This document shows, one piece after another, positions 33,070-46,500 of a stretch of DNA of 64,000 bases. Source of the DNA: Hydrangea macrophylla (taxonomy: Eukaryota > Streptophyta > Magnoliopsida > Cornales > Hydrangeaceae); NCBI GenBank assembly GCA_033977485.1, contig CM066997.1, positions 80,260,634 through 80,324,633 of the forward strand, written 5' to 3'. The position numbers were made by a program, and so were the translations under genes. Within the stretch, counting starts at the first letter, position 1. Every line of letters begins with the position of its first letter. The notes under the pieces are model-generated. The model worked only from the letters and a program-made list of their open reading frames with translations, had not been told where the DNA came from and did no database searches.

Positions 33070-35659
33070 AAGTGGTATCAGAGTTAAAGTTCATTATTAT
33101 TTACTGTCTTGTGTAATTAAATGGAGAGGAGTCATCAAATTCGATGATTAAGCTTACGGCTTCAAATTGTGTCATTTGGAAGCCAAGAATGGAGGGTATT
33201 CTTTATTGTAAGGATTTGTATGATCCTATTGAGGGTGATATGGCCAAACCTTTAATTATGTTAGCTACAGATTGGGTAAAATTAAATTAGAAGACAGTGG
33301 GTCAAATTAGACAGTAGGTTGATCACACTATATTTCACCACGTTGCCCAAGAAGTTAATGCACAGAGTTTATGAAAAAAATTATAGTTTATGTTTAAGAG
33401 GAAGACCGCGCAGAACAAAGATTTCTTGATCCGAAGGCTTGTGAATTTGAAATTCAAAGATGGGAATTCCGTTGCCGAGCACTTGAGTGACTTTCAGAGT
33501 AGGGTTAATCAGTTGGCTACAATGGAGATGAATTTAGAAGATGAATTTCAAGCTTTGCTATTGTTGAGTTCTTTGCCTGATAGTTGGGAGACATTGGTTG
33601 TGTCTCTTAGTAATTCAGCTCCCAATGGTAAGCTGACTTTGGAGATTGTTAAAGACAGCATATTTAATGAGGAAGCCAGGCGAAAGGGTATGGGTACAGA
33701 TCAGACACAGGCTCTTGTCATGGAGAACAGGGGTAGGAATCCGAACAGAGGATCTTGGAAAGGATATAAAGATCGTAGTAAGTACAAGAACAGCAGAGGC
33801 AAGTCACAGGCGAGAGGAGGTTTTTTATGCTATTATTGTAACAAGGAAGGCTACACGAGCAAAAATTATAGAATTCGTAAAAAAGACCAGAAATATGGTA
33901 ACACTGAGAAGAAACTAGAAGACAAGAATACTACAACTACAGTTTCTGAGAATGTGGTGGTACTCTCATTTGGAGATGAGGAGTGCCTACATGTTACATA
34001 TAGTGATGTTGAGTGGGTTGTTGATACAACCGCCTCCTACCATGCTACTCTTAGGAGAGAGTTATTCACTTCGTACAAAGTCGGTGACTTTGGTACTGTG
34101 AAGATGGGTAATACCAGTAATTCCAAGATTGAGGGGATTGGTGACGTGTGTATTCAGACTAGCCTGGGATGCACTTTTGACATTGAAGGACTTTTCGGCA
34201 TATTTCTGATTTACGGTTGAATTTGATGTCTGGTGTTGCACTAGATAAGATGGGTTATGATAATCATTTTGGAAGCGGAAAGTGGAAACTCACCAAAGGG
34301 TTCCTAGTTGTTGCAAAATGGGAACTTTGTTGTACTTTGTAGAGGACTCATGTAAAAGTGTGCTCAAGCAGGCTCAATTCAGTTGAGGATGAGTCTTCAC
34401 CAAATTTGTGGCACAGGCGGTTGGCGCACATAAGTGAGAAAGGGTTGCAAATTCTGGCAAAGAAGTCCCTTATTCCCTTTGCCAAAGGTACAGCCTTAAC
34501 CCTTGTGATTATTGATTATTTACTAAGCACCATAAAGTTTCCTTTCATCCTTCTAGTAAAATAAAAACCAAGTTTGATATGGATTATTCTGATGTTTGTG
34601 GTCCCATTGAGGTGGAGTATTTGGGCAAAAATAAGTATTTTCTTACTTTTATTGATGATGGTTCATGTAAAGTGTGTGTGTATTTTCTGAAAACAACAGA
34701 CCAGGTCTTTCAGCATTTTTAGAGGTTCCATGCCATGGTGGAAAGAAAGACAGGAAAAACTTTGAAGTGCCTTTATACTGATAACAAGGGAGAGTACACT
34801 TCAAAAGAGTTTGAATCACATATTATGCAGATCACGGTATACGGAATGAGAGGATAGTTCCACGTACCCCACAGCACAATGGTGTGGCCGAGAGGATGAA
34901 CTGCACTATTATAGAGAGTCAGATGCATGTTACGAATGGCTAAGCTGCCTAAGTCATTCTGTTGTGCTTGTTAGTTGATTAATAGTTCTCATTTAGCTTT
35001 TTTGGATTTTGAGATTCCAGAGAAAGTATGGACTGGTGGTGATATTTCATACTCTTATCTGAGGGTGTTTGGGTGTAAGGCATTTGCACATGTTCCTAAG
35101 GAGCAGAGATCTAAGCTTGATGACAAAGCTACTCCATGTATATTTGTTAGTTCTGGAGGTGCAGAGTTCGGGTACAGGTTGTGGGATCCAGAAAATAAAA
35201 AGGTGATTAAAAGCAGAGATGTAATTTTTCACGAGCATCAGACTTTGACAGATTTTAAAAAACCTACACAACATAGAGCGAGTAGTGCTCCAGACCTCAC
35301 ATCAGTTCCTTCCACATCACAGGGTGCCACAGATGGGGGAGAAGTACAAGATGAGCCAGTTATAGATGTTCTAGAATTTGAAAATGATGATGATGTGCCA
35401 GATACAGATGGTGTTGAGCAGGGGGAGCAGCCCCCTCCACCAGAGATTACAGTACCTCAAGTCAGGAGATCGACTCGAGAGTAGAGACCATCAGTCAGGT
35501 ATTCCAGTTTTGAGTATATTTTGCTTACAGATGAGGGGGAGCCAGAGAGTTTTCAGGAAGTCCAAACTCATAGAGACTGAGGTTGTTGGGTATATGCTAT
35601 GCAAGATGAGATGAATTCCTTGCATAAGAACAATACTTATGAGTTGGTTGATCTTCCTA

Positions 35660-38408
35660 TGTCATGCCCCGATGTAGCATAAATAGGGAAAGCATTTAAT
35701 TTCCTTTATGGACCCATAGGTCGCGACATATTGAAGGATCAATTCCATCCCAAACGTCGAACAGTAACATAATTTAAATCCAAGTAAGAGCAATCAAGGC
35801 TTATAAAATTTTTTTAAGTTAATTATTACAGCACGTAGTCATCTACAGGCATAACCTGCCATGTAAATAAAGTAATTTCTAATATAGTAATCCTTATTAC
35901 AAGTTCTAATCATAATTTAAAATCAGAATGTCCAATCTCTTTCCATATGCAGTAGTTCTCAATTGGCATAATCATATGTTGCAGCCTGGTCATAAGCCGT
36001 TAGCTTCATGAAGCTGGTGAGTATTTAAAACATGTTCTTGTAATGTAAAACATGCTCGCTTACAAGTTACATTTCACAGGTTCATCATTTTATATGTTAG
36101 AAATATAGTAATGAATTCAAATTGTAAAACAGTAAAGAAAATGTCATAATTCTCAATCAATAAAACATGTAACCGTGCATGGAACAATGCAACCATTCTC
36201 ATCTCACCGACTCTTTTCTCTCAACAACACAACATCCATCTCTCTCGCTCCAGTATCTTGAAATACTAAGGTGACCATACTTTAGTATACAGGGGTACCA
36301 GGGAATGTCCAATTCACTTTAGTACACGAGTACCAGGGAGTGTCCAATTTGCCTCACACTTTAGCCATACCACAGATGCTAGGGAGTGTCCAGTAGGCCA
36401 CACACTTTAGCATTACCATGATGCCAGAGAGTGTCTAAGGTGGCATCACACACTTTAGCACTATTACGGGCACCAGGGAGTGTCTAATTTGTCACTTTCA
36501 CATTTCACAGATACTCTAATCTATAACCTCATAGCATCCCTGTAATTTACTATTTTTGCTATTCGGGGCGTGAAAATCCCACTATAGTATACAAGTACCA
36601 GGGAGTGTCCAAAATACACACATCATCCACTTACTCTTGTCTACTAACCCTCACTCACTATCCATGTAAACTAGACTCACATATATGCCAGATAATCTCA
36701 TATCAAAATGTAAATTACTGAGAAAGTGATAACAACGTACGTGCGAGAATAATCAATCTTTAATCGTTTCTTTTTAATGAAATGTTACAAACATAATTTT
36801 GTTTTAGCATATCTTCCAAACAGTACTCCAAAAACTCTCAAATCTTCTTCCAAATAGTTCCTTATAAGAAAACAGACAAAACACAAAAAGGCCATGTTGC
36901 TCGCGCGATATGCCACTTTTTCGATTTTCTTTTAAAATTTTTCAAACTATTAGAAATTACACGGGTCGTGCGTGCGGGCCGCTCGCGCAAGTTAGAGCAG
37001 AAACTTCATCTTCTTCATTTTCTCCCCTTTTCAGTTTTAAAGGTCATTTTTGATCCATTTTGAAATCTGAATGTAACCAAGCCTTATAATATATGGTTCT
37101 CTTCATTTTTCCGCAAGGATTACGAATATGGAATCAATTTAACACGAATCGAAACGTAGCTCTAGGATTTTATTAAAAATCGAGAGGTGACAAAACTTCA
37201 ATCTTAATATACTTTCTAGTATGAATGAATTGGGCTCTAATACTTTAGATATAACCTCTAGGGACTGAAATCTTTCATAATCATCTATAAAAACAAATTT
37301 TAGTTAAGGTTGAAAAATCAACAATTTCAAGCTTTGAACTTCAAGAATGAACTCATCAATGGTGATTCTTAATCCTAACTATATAAACAGTCAAGACATG
37401 TATTACATTCAAAGTGAGTTTAAAATACTCACTGTGATAAGAGATTGAAGGAATTATTGAGAAAGAAAGCTAAATAAGAATCCAAGATCATACTATGGAG
37501 ATTGAGTTATTCTCTCTATAAAATTCTGTAAGTTCTCTTATAACACTCTCTCTTTCTCTGTATAAAACTCATTTTGTAAAACTTCTCCCAATGTGTGTAG
37601 TATGCTATGTTTATAAGGAAAACTAATTTGATGAACTTGGGCTCTAAGTTCTACCTCTCTCACTCTACAATTGATTTTCTTTTCTTAATTCCTAATTGCA
37701 CAACAAATACACAACTCATATATGCTGATATATATACGTATATGTGTATATAATCAGCTTATAGGGGTCAAATAGATGTATAGGGGTCAAGCTTAGGTGT
37801 TTGGCAAATCTAGCTTTTAGGTATAAGTTAACCCACACACAACTAGCACTCCCAAACAAGGTCTAAATAAGTTGTCTCGGAATCTCTTTGGGTGTTTGAG
37901 AAAATAGCTTATGGCACTAATAAAACACATTTCAAATATGCATTCCCAAACATGCTTAACCAATCATTAGATGTATTAATTAAAAAAAAAAAAGCAAGTG
38001 TCACATTAGATTAGACGTAGATTCCTAAATCTGTGGAAGTTCAACGCGGCACGGACAATTTCAGTTATAAACTGGTACTTTTGCGGCGCGGTGATCACCA
38101 CCAAGATACAGAAAAATTACATTAACGTAAGAAATAATTTTTCGGTTTTATAAAAATACAGATTGAGTCAAAAGTAATTAATTTCACCATTTTTATTTCA
38201 CTGTTTTGAAAGTACAAATTTGAAATTCATCTCAGGTATTTCTATCCTTATGAAAATCAGTTGTAAAAACATAATACAGGTATTCCTTGAATTTATAAAA
38301 TTTACAGTTTGAACCCAATTAAAGAATTTCTATTAAATCAAAGCAAGTAATACAAATTAAAATATGGAAAATAAAATTAGAAATTATATGAAATTATAAT
38401 TTGTTACA
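35660..38408 (-). mobile_element. Solo Gypsy-type LTR (B) inside Copia 2 pol
   Basis: Reads, on the minus strand, TGTAACA...GGGGCATGACA, with perfect 5-bp duplications TCCTA at 35655-35659 and 38409-38413. It has no PBS, no coding region and no second LTR. Its minus-strand 3' end matches the ends of LTRs A and C. A conserved stem-loop (AGCTTCATGAAGCT, about 36007) corresponds to the CACTCAGC stem-loop in A and C. At 2.75 kb it is within the range of long LTRs of plant Gypsy elements. Formation by LTR-LTR recombination is the standard explanation. Confidence 0.9.
36270..36620. repeat. Minisatellite inside LTR B
   Basis: About six imperfect units of 50-65 bp share CACTTTAG(T/C)A...ACCAGGGAGTGTCC. 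The array lies upstream of the conserved LTR 3' block, as do the unrelated arrays in LTRs A and C. Confidence 0.7.
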
Positions 38409-39897
38409 TCCTAAGGGCAAAAAAGCATTGAGAAACAAATGGGTGTTCAAGTTGAAGAAGGATGGTGACAAGCTATTAAAGTATAAGGCTCGTTTAGTTG
38501 TCAAGGGCATCGGGCAGAAGGATGGTGCTGACTTTGATGAGACTTTCTCACCGGTAGTGGAGATGAGTTCTATTCGAGTGGCTTTGGGTTTAGTAGCTAG
38601 CATGGATCTTGAGCTTGAGCAGCTAGATGTGAAGACTGCCTTCCTTCATGGTGATTTAGAGGAAGAGATTTACATGGTACAGCCAGAGGGATTTGAAGTT
38701 AAGGGGAAAGAGCACCTAGTCTGTAAATTGAAGAAGAGTCTCTATGAGCTTAAGCAAGCTCTGAGACAGTGGTACAAGAAATTCGATTCATTTATGGTGG
38801 GTCATGGGTTCAAGAGAACCGCTACAGATCAGTGTGTTTATGTGCAGAAATTTTCGGATGGTAACTTTATTATTCTTTTATTTTATGTTGATAATATGCT
38901 TGTTATTGGACAAGATGTTAATATGATTCATAGGCTAAAAGGAGAGTTGTTCAAATCCTTTGATATGAAGGCCTTAGGCCTGGCACGACAAATTTTGGGT
39001 ATGAAAATTGTTCATGACAGGAAAGTCAAGAAGATATGGTTGTTACAGGAGAAATACGTTGAACGGGTGCTTGAAAAGTTCAACATGAGAGATGCTAAGC
39101 CAGTTAGCACTCCTCTTGCAAGTCACTTTAAACTAATTAAAAACTTATGCCCCTCTACTCGAGAAGGAAGAGAAGAAATGGCAGTTGTTCCTCACTCCTC
39201 GGCAGTAGGGAGTCTTATGTATGTGATGGTTTGTACACGGCCAGTTATTGCTCATGCAGTTGGTGTTGTGAGCAGATTTCTTTCTACTTGCGGAAGAGAG
39301 CATTGGGAAGCAGTCAAGTGGATTCTTCGTTACTTAAAGGGAACTTCGAGTTTGGTGTATACGTTTTGGGGGTTCAAAACCAATCTTGGAAGGGTTTACA
39401 GATTCAGATATGGCAAGGGACATCGATGACCAAAAGTCTATTTCAGGTTTCTAGTTTACTTTTGTAAGGGGAGCTGTCTCGTGGCAGTCCAAGTTACAAA
39501 AATGTGTTGCCTTGTCTACCACTGAAGTTGAGTATATTTCTGCTACTGAAGCAAGTAAAGAGATGTTATGGATGAAATGGTTTCTCCAAGAGTTAGATTT
39601 GAAGCAAGATGAGTATTTAGTTCATTGTGATAGTCAGAGTGATATGGGCTTGAGCAAGAATGCCACATGCCATTCCTGCACGAAACATATTGATGTTCGT
39701 TACCACTGGATTCGTGAGGTAATAGAAAAGCAAGAAATAAAATTGAAGAAAATTCATACAGAGAAGAATCTGTCTAACATGATGACTAAGGGTGTTACAA
39801 GAGAGAAGCTTGAGCTGTGTAAAGCTCTAGCCGGAATGGACTCCAAAGGGGTCAAAGTTGGGTGTTCCTTCCTCTTATGTGTATGGAGTGGGAGATT

Positions 39898-40608
39898 TGT
39901 TGGGTATTCCATGTATTTTGGGTTCCATATACATGACATGTTAATGGGCTTAATTTAAATAAGCTCAGTGGGCCATTCTTTGGTCTTTTAAGTTTTGAAA
40001 GTTGCTTTGTGGGCCTTGGGCCTTGTTTGCTAGCAAATCAATTTAGCTAAAGAATTAAAAACAAAAGTGATGCTATGATTCATGGTCGGGAGTTGGCGCA
40101 ACACATAGAAACAGAGAGGTTTCTTCTTTTTTTGGTCAGCGGCGCAACAACCCGAGAGGCGGGAGGAAGAGTGACCAGCTAAGGGACTGTTTGTGTACCA
40201 AAATCCATTAGATTTTGAGGTAGCTTTTGCTTGCATTTTAATTTGGTGACTTCCTTTAGGTTTATGAACCCTAAGAGGTAAGCCTTGTACTCACTCTCTA
40301 GTTGATTGAATAACTCAAGTTTTAGAGTAAAAAACTTGAGAGAACATTTGTATTCCTTATTTTACATAGTGGAATCTTTCGGAGTTATCTTGTGGTTTTT
40401 TCCCTCTTCATTAGAGGGTTTTTCCACATAAATCCTGGTGTTATTTAATTCTTGCTTTGGTGCCTTATTATTATATTGTTTGTGCTTAATTGTGGTGAAA
40501 AGAAATTATCATTGTGGCTTGGATATTATTTGTGCCTATTTAATTTACACTTGACAAGGGTTAGGAAGTGTTGCTCCTAATAGTGGGGATTCTGATTTTT
40601 CCCCAGCA
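39898..40608 (+). repeat. Copia 2 3' LTR
   Basis: 711 bp, starts TGTTGGGTATTCC after a purine-rich tract (GGAGTGGGAGATT) and ends CCCCAGCA, followed by the TSD ATAGC. It is the unbroken counterpart of the split 5' LTR. Confidence 0.95.
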
Positions 40609-40613
40609 ATAGC

Positions 40614-40900
40614 AACCCAATGCCTACAGGTTAACGAATCGTGAAAAGAGTAAGCACATTGCAAAGGAAGTTGTAAAGTATAGCAGTATGAACACAAAGT
40701 ACCACCATCCATATCACTATATTTAGTGATCACAAGAAAGAATTTCCTATTATATCTCTACGTGTTGTGCAACATGTATTTAATATAGGGAAAGGCTACA
40801 TGGTCCCGTTACCATTAGCTGCAGAGAGTTATCTTGGATAATCAACTTCTGCCTTGTCCCTTCCACTGTAAGTTGAAAAAGAAAATTTATAGCAGTTTAG
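40614..40900. other. Short flank between Copia 2 and CACTA
   Basis: With 21209-21319 this may be pre-insertion DNA. A minus-strand frame of 62 codons (40545-40733) crosses the LTR boundary and has no recognised motif. No gene is claimed. Confidence 0.35.
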
Positions 40901-40914
40901 TATTACACCAAAAG

Positions 40915-41360
40915 GGCACATTACTAACGGTAAATTACCGTTAGTAAAATTATTCCTAACGGTAATTTACCATTAGAAATAGAGTGTGGCTAATAATTCT
41001 AACGGAATTTCTAACGGAAATTTTCCGTTAGAAAAATTATTTTTACTAACGGTAAATTACCGTTAGTAATATGTTTACTAACGGTAATTTACCGTTAGTA
41101 ATTTATTATTCCTAACGGAACTATTCCGTTAGTAATATTTATTCTAACGATTTATTTTCTAACACTTTTATATACAAAAATATTAACGGCAAATTACCCT
41201 TAGTAATTTCATTACTAACGGTATGTAATATGGCAGTTTCTAACACTTTCGAGACAATTACTAACGGATATAAACCGTTAGTAATTTTATTATTAACGGT
41301 TTGTTTCTAACACATGTGTAAGAATACTAACAGAAATTATCCGTTAGTAATTATTTTAAA
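40915..41360. repeat. CACTA left subterminal repeats
   Basis: At least a dozen copies of ACTAACGG and its inverse CCGTTAGT, often as the near-palindrome TAACGGTAAATTACCGTTA (near 40926, 41045, 41082). In En/Spm elements such arrays bind the TNPA-type protein. The binding role here is an inference. Confidence 0.85.
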
Positions 41361-41684
41361 TATGAAAAACATGAATACTAAAATATGCTCCCAAATTTTA
41401 TTTGCACCTAATTTCCATCACAGCCACATCACATTTACTAGAAACAAATATAATAAGCTCAAATCCAAACCATAATAAATACAAGCTCAATCTATATTAA
41501 ATACAAAAAATATAATCCAAAATAGGCATAATTATCCTTAAATACAAACTGTTTCTAAGTCCAAACCAAAACTAACAAACCATGTCTGAAATTGAAAGAG
41601 TAAATCCATCCAAAACTAAACTAAACCAACTGACAAATAAACCATGTCTGAAATTTAAAGTCAGAGAAAATAAGACAAACATAG

Positions 41685-43327
41685 TCAACCAATCTTTAAC
41701 CAACACTCAAGCCAAATCACAAATCCCCCTTGAACAAAGTCTGCCAATGTATCTTGTCTATCTTGACGATCCCACAAACAAGCATCGGGCTCAAACACTT
41801 CCTCGATATAAACTTTCTTTTCGCCAATACCAACTTGTTTGGAGTGGCAGACATTAGTTGTAACATCCATCACAATATACCCTTTTGCCAATTGTTTACC
41901 AAACTTATCAAATAATACATATGGGGGCTTGTCGGTGGGAGGAGGCATGGTAGGAGGCATATGATGAGTAGAAGGTGAAACACCCGTGGCAAAAACATTA
42001 GTCAAGTTTTAAGCTAAATGAGTAGCAAAATTAACTGAATTTGATCCATAATCACTTGAGGGAGTAGTAACCATAGGTGGGGTACTCACATTTGAGAGTT
42101 TCGAAACTAAAGACATAATAATACCTTGCATATCGTGAAATTTTGAGTCAACGTGAGAAATGATCTTATCCTCTAATGCGGCAACTTCTTCAGTTATCTT
42201 CTTTTTTCCCTCACTTTTGTACATTGACAACCCGATATGAAGTAGTTGCCTCTTAGAGATGCATGAACCCACAGCACGAACCCCTTCCCTTTTGTCCTTT
42301 CCAAATACTTGAGTTAACTCGTCATTGTCAAAGTCTTCACAATTATTACTATATCCCTCGTCAGTCAAGTCACTGCTTTTTCTTAAATTTTCAATTGCCT
42401 TTATTTCATCCTGTAGTCATTTAAAGTAAATATTGTGATAATACACTAAAAATATTAAGCTATGAATTAAAAACTACAAACAATATGTTACTCACATATT
42501 TACTCTTAACACTCTCTAAGACACTCCCATCACTATGCTCATGTGCCGCCAACCATTTGTCAACACGACTGTAGTGTTTGCCAGGATTTTCTTTTCGCTA
42601 GACATTGAAATTTAACAAGTTAGCTGTGGAAAACTTGCATTAAACAGAAAAAGTGTAAGGAATTATACGCACCATTAAGTATAGTTTCTGAGCATAGGAA
42701 CGACGCCCAAGACAATGGGAAATCTTAAGTTTTTTTTCCGTTGTTCAAATTTCTAGCAATTTGCTCCACCTTTGTTGGATCTCTCTCATTTTCTAAAAAT
42801 TTTGCTCATAAATGTGGATCGACACATTTTGGCACGTCATGATGACCTTTCCTCACAAGGTTCCGCAAGTTGTTTTTGTATGTCCTAAATTTTTGGGGCC
42901 ACGACTTCTCCACAAATGGGCGAGCCACGGATTGTGGAACATCAAGTTCAAATTCAACCTAGTGGTAGAATAAAATAGTTATGTTAAAAAGAAAATATTA
43001 ACTAAACCAACTAATTAAACAAAGAACCTACACACAAAAGTTTACCATTAAAGCATTCCAAACATCGTCTTTGAAATTCTTTGGCACTTTTTGCCAATCA
43101 TTGTAGCTAATTGGAATGTGATTTCTCACAAAATCTCCCGTACGACTACTCCATATCTTCGAGTATTCACCCACCACAGACCCGTCATTTTCAATTGTGA
43201 CTTTCATTTTTTCTTTTGGGGCTTTGCCTCCCGATGACTCAGATGCGGGCGGGACTGAAGAAGATGGTTGGGATGAACTCGGGTTAAAATTACCTCCACT
43301 TGATGTCATAATTCCAATGCCTGTCAT
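41685..43327 (-). pseudogene. CACTA second transposase gene (Transposase_24-like)
   Basis: Conceptual translation begins with a Ser/Pro-rich stretch, then MKVTIENDGSVVGEYSKIW and VRNHIPISYNDWQKVP (43060-43210). It continues with RPFVEKSWPQKFRTYKNNLR (about 42880), a block NPGKHYSRVDKWLAAHEHSDGS (about 42530-42590), and DELTQVFGKDKREGVRAVGS (42250-42330). Next comes a putative coiled coil (EEVAALEDKIISHVDSK), and finally VTTNVCHSKQVGIGEKKV with a C-terminal DTLADFVQGGFVIWL. This order is that of plant Ptta/En/Spm Transposase_24 proteins (TNPA-like, DNA-binding). Stops and at least some introns separate the blocks, so intactness is unlikely. Confidence 0.8.
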
Positions 43328-43511
43328 TTGAAAACAAGGTGGTAGTATGCGAACAACAATGATAACAAAGAATAATAATTAACACATAACAATTATCTAA
43401 AGAAAAGTAAAGTTTTGCATTCAATCAAGTAACAGTACAAAAAGTCGTACAATCTAAACAAAAATATGGTTAAAACTCAACATAGAGACAATTAATGCAA
43501 GATAAATAACA

Positions 43512-46500
43512 CTAGGCAGAGCCATGCTGCTTCAACAGATCTTCCAAATGAGGTTGGTCTTCAAGAGTAGATTGGAAGACACTTGGTATCTCTAACTCGT
43601 CTACTCGACTGGTCAATCTCTTCGGTGAATGTATAACCACCCACCAATTCGGATTTCTAAGGTCTTTTGAATAGAAGACTTGACTCGCCTCGGAAGCAAG
43701 AATGACAGGCTCGTCGAGATCATTGGCATTACTCTTTAACTTAGCAAAATTTACCATCACCAAGTTAGAGTCCGGACAGTGTTTACAACCATTGGTCTTG
43801 TCCTCCACCGCCACCCAATCGCAATAAAACACTACCTCTTTAAATATTGTATAGTCTAACTCAATTATTTGTTTGATAACCCCATACCACATTGTCCAAG
43901 CATCCTTGAGCCTTTTATCACTTTTTCTTGCCCTAAATGTAGTCCATGCCTTCATGCAAACACCGCTATCTTGCGTGACAACAGTTTCTTCGTGAGACTT
44001 AGGAGAAAATACAAAACCATTAACGCGATACTTTTTGTATGTTTTGACCGTGTGCTTTGGCCCTTGAACTAACCGCCACAAAATAGCATTTGTCTCAGTC
44101 TCACCGGAAAGATACCAACTGTTCAATGGAAACACTCTCATAAGTACAATACGAATCTAACTAAATAAACTACATATGTTAGTATTCTTATTTCTTGTGG
44201 ACTGAGGAATACCTTTTCATATAACCAAGGGATGAAAAAAGTTTGTATCTCTACTTCTGTGATTGTAATTCCCTTTCCTTTATCGCAAGTAGAATGTCTT
44301 AACGCTTTATACTCACTGAAATTTATAGTTTATATATTAGTAGTTATATGTGAATATGTTCAATATATATGTTACAAATGCCTCAAACCTGTAGTAGTCG
44401 TTGAGCCCGTGAACGTCAAGACGAAATAGTACCCATCTACGTATTTGTTGAAATTGTTCAGATTCCAACCGTTACAGTTTTATCATCGAGCAAAGGTCCT
44501 TCATCAGAAAACTCGTCATTGTCCTCTAAAAAGGCTTCACGAGTACGTTTGTGATTTCCTTCGAGTGGATTTGGCATATATTCCATGCAATACCTAACGG
44601 ATTCTCCAACAACATAAGACTCAGCAATCGATCCTTCAACATACCTTTTATTGCTAGGTATGTCTTTAAATTCCTTAATTTGCCTATTTGTATGAGTAGA
44701 AAAAAATATGTAAGTCTATAAAGCCGTGACATTTGCCTATGGATGAATACATATAAGAAAATGAGTTTACCGTTCGAAAGGATACATCCATCGAGGTCCG
44801 GTAGGTCCACAAATCAATGCCTCATCAGCTAGATGCACCATGAGGTGGATACTGATATCAAAAAATGATGGTGGAAAGTCTTTTTCCAACATACACAATG
44901 CCTCTGCAACCATATATTTGGCTCTTTGGATATCCTTTCGAATCAAGACTTTTGAGCATAGTATGTTAAAGAATAAGCTTAATTGTTGGATAGCTCTTCG
45001 CAAATCTTGATGTTTTGGAAAGGCATGTTGAAGCAATACGGGTAACAAATATAGAACAATAACATGATAATCATGCGACTTCAACAAATGCAAACTGGGT
45101 GGGTTAAGAGTGACAATGTTGCTCAAGTTAGATGAAAAACTAGTAAGGAGCTTTAAATCTTTCTAAATTTGGCAAAATTCTCGTTTCTCATCTTTATCCA
45201 AGTGGAAGGATGCTTTTGGCTTTATCTGTTTCCCTGTGAGCTCATCTACTTGCATCCACTAGCGCTGTGTATGCCAATGTGCTTCATATCTTCACGCGCA
45301 TTTATTTTATCCTTTGTTTTTATCATCTAGGATTGTGCAAATTAAATGCTCAGCGACATTCTTCTCAGTGTGCATCACATCAAGAACATGTCGAACTTGA
45401 TGAGAGCTCCAGTATTCCAAGTCAAAGAAGATGGACCTTTTATACCATGCCTCTCTCGGTTCATCATCAGTGCAGCCCATCCTCATTTTTCTACCCGAAA
45501 CGTTTTGGATCTTTCCAGGGACAAACTTTATCTGATTTAACTTTTCCAAAAGTGCATCTCCATTTAACCGAGAAGGAGGTTCACTATATTCAGGTAACCT
45601 AAGCCCCAAATACCCCACATTCCTAAACGGATGATTCATGCTAAGGAAAATACGGTAGTTTGTGTACACTATTTTCTTACTATGCTATAGTCGGATGGAT
45701 TGAGTGTCATCTCCACAAACAGGACATGCTTTATAACCATGTGTTACACACCCAGATAAATTCCCATATGCGGGAAAATCATGAATCCCCCACATTAGCA
45801 TAGCTTTCAACATAAAAGGTTGCATTTTGTACATGTCAAAAGCTGGCACTCCTTCTTTCCACAGTTGCTTCAACTCCTGTACTAGAGGTTGAAGGAAAAC
45901 ATCAATGTCTTGACCTGGTGCCTTTGGCCCAAGAATTAGCAAAGACAACATTTGAAACTCTCGTTTCATGCACAACGATGGTGGGAGATTATAAGGCACC
46001 GTAATGACTGGCCAACAACTATAACTAGAGGATTGAATACCATGCGGATTAAACCCATCAGTTACAATTGCAAGCCAAACGTTATGCCCTTCTTTAGCAA
46101 ATGTTGGCCAGTTAATCTTAAACCTTCCCCACTAAGGAGAATCAGAAGGATGCCTCAGATACTCCCATGAAGAGTTCGATCGATCGTGCCATGTCATTTC
46201 GTGCGCTATCCATGGTATAATATACAATCTCACAAGTCTTGGAATCAAAGGCAAATGTCTTAACACTTTTAAAGGCTCTTTGCAAACTCTACCCCCCTTC
46301 TTTGTTCTCACAGCATATCTCGGTTCTCCACATTGAGGACATTGCTCCTCATCTTCATTATCTTTCTAATATAAAATACAATTATTGACGCATGCATGAA
46401 TAAAGTTTGCCTTCATTCCCAAGTCTTTCATCATACACTTCATGTGTGGATACTTCTCCGGCGACATGTTTCCCTTTGGGAGCCACCTTTTCAAGATGGT

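Larger units (their letters stand above)
33144..39897 (+). pseudogene. Copia 2 gag-pol, broken and split by an LTR
   Basis: Gag begins near MIKLTASNCVIWKPRMEG and has stops before 33390. The zinc knuckle reads CYYCNKEGY...NY (about 33826): the His and last Cys are both Tyr. The protease motif reads VVDTTASYHAT, with the DSG/DTG glycine lost. GAG-pre-integrase (LWHRRLAHIS) is at about 34410. The integrase has several stops at 34580-34970. A hinge rich in acidic residues precedes the solo LTR. RT resumes at 38414 (KKALRNKWVFKLKKDGDK). Its catalytic box reads YVDNMLVIGQD instead of YVDD (about 38885). RNase H is frameshifted near 39410, and the last frame (STTEVEYISATEASKEM) runs into the 3' LTR. 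Non-functional. Confidence 0.93.
21325..40608 (+). mobile_element. Copia retrotransposon 2 (Tnt1/Tork-like) with nested insertions
   Basis: The 5' LTR starts TGTTGGGTATTT at 21325 and the 3' LTR (39898-40608) ends CCCCAGCA. The 5-bp duplication ATAGC sits at 21320-21324 and 40609-40613. The 5' LTR is split: 21325-about 21518 matches the first part of the 3' LTR, and 32570-33069 matches the rest. The 11 kb between are two Helitrons. The pol gene is interrupted by a solo Gypsy LTR (35660-38408). Without insertions the element would be about 5.5 kb. The PBS TGGTATCAGAGT is at 33073-33084. Conserved phrases such as LSDFQSRVNQLATM and KYKARLVVKG suggest the Tnt1-type branch. Confidence 0.93.

Noticed and set aside
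40920..41345. Regularly repeated palindromes that could suggest a CRISPR-like array
   Set aside because: Repeats are irregularly spaced, variable, and bounded by CACTA termini in a plant genome; they are subterminal transposase-binding-type repeats.
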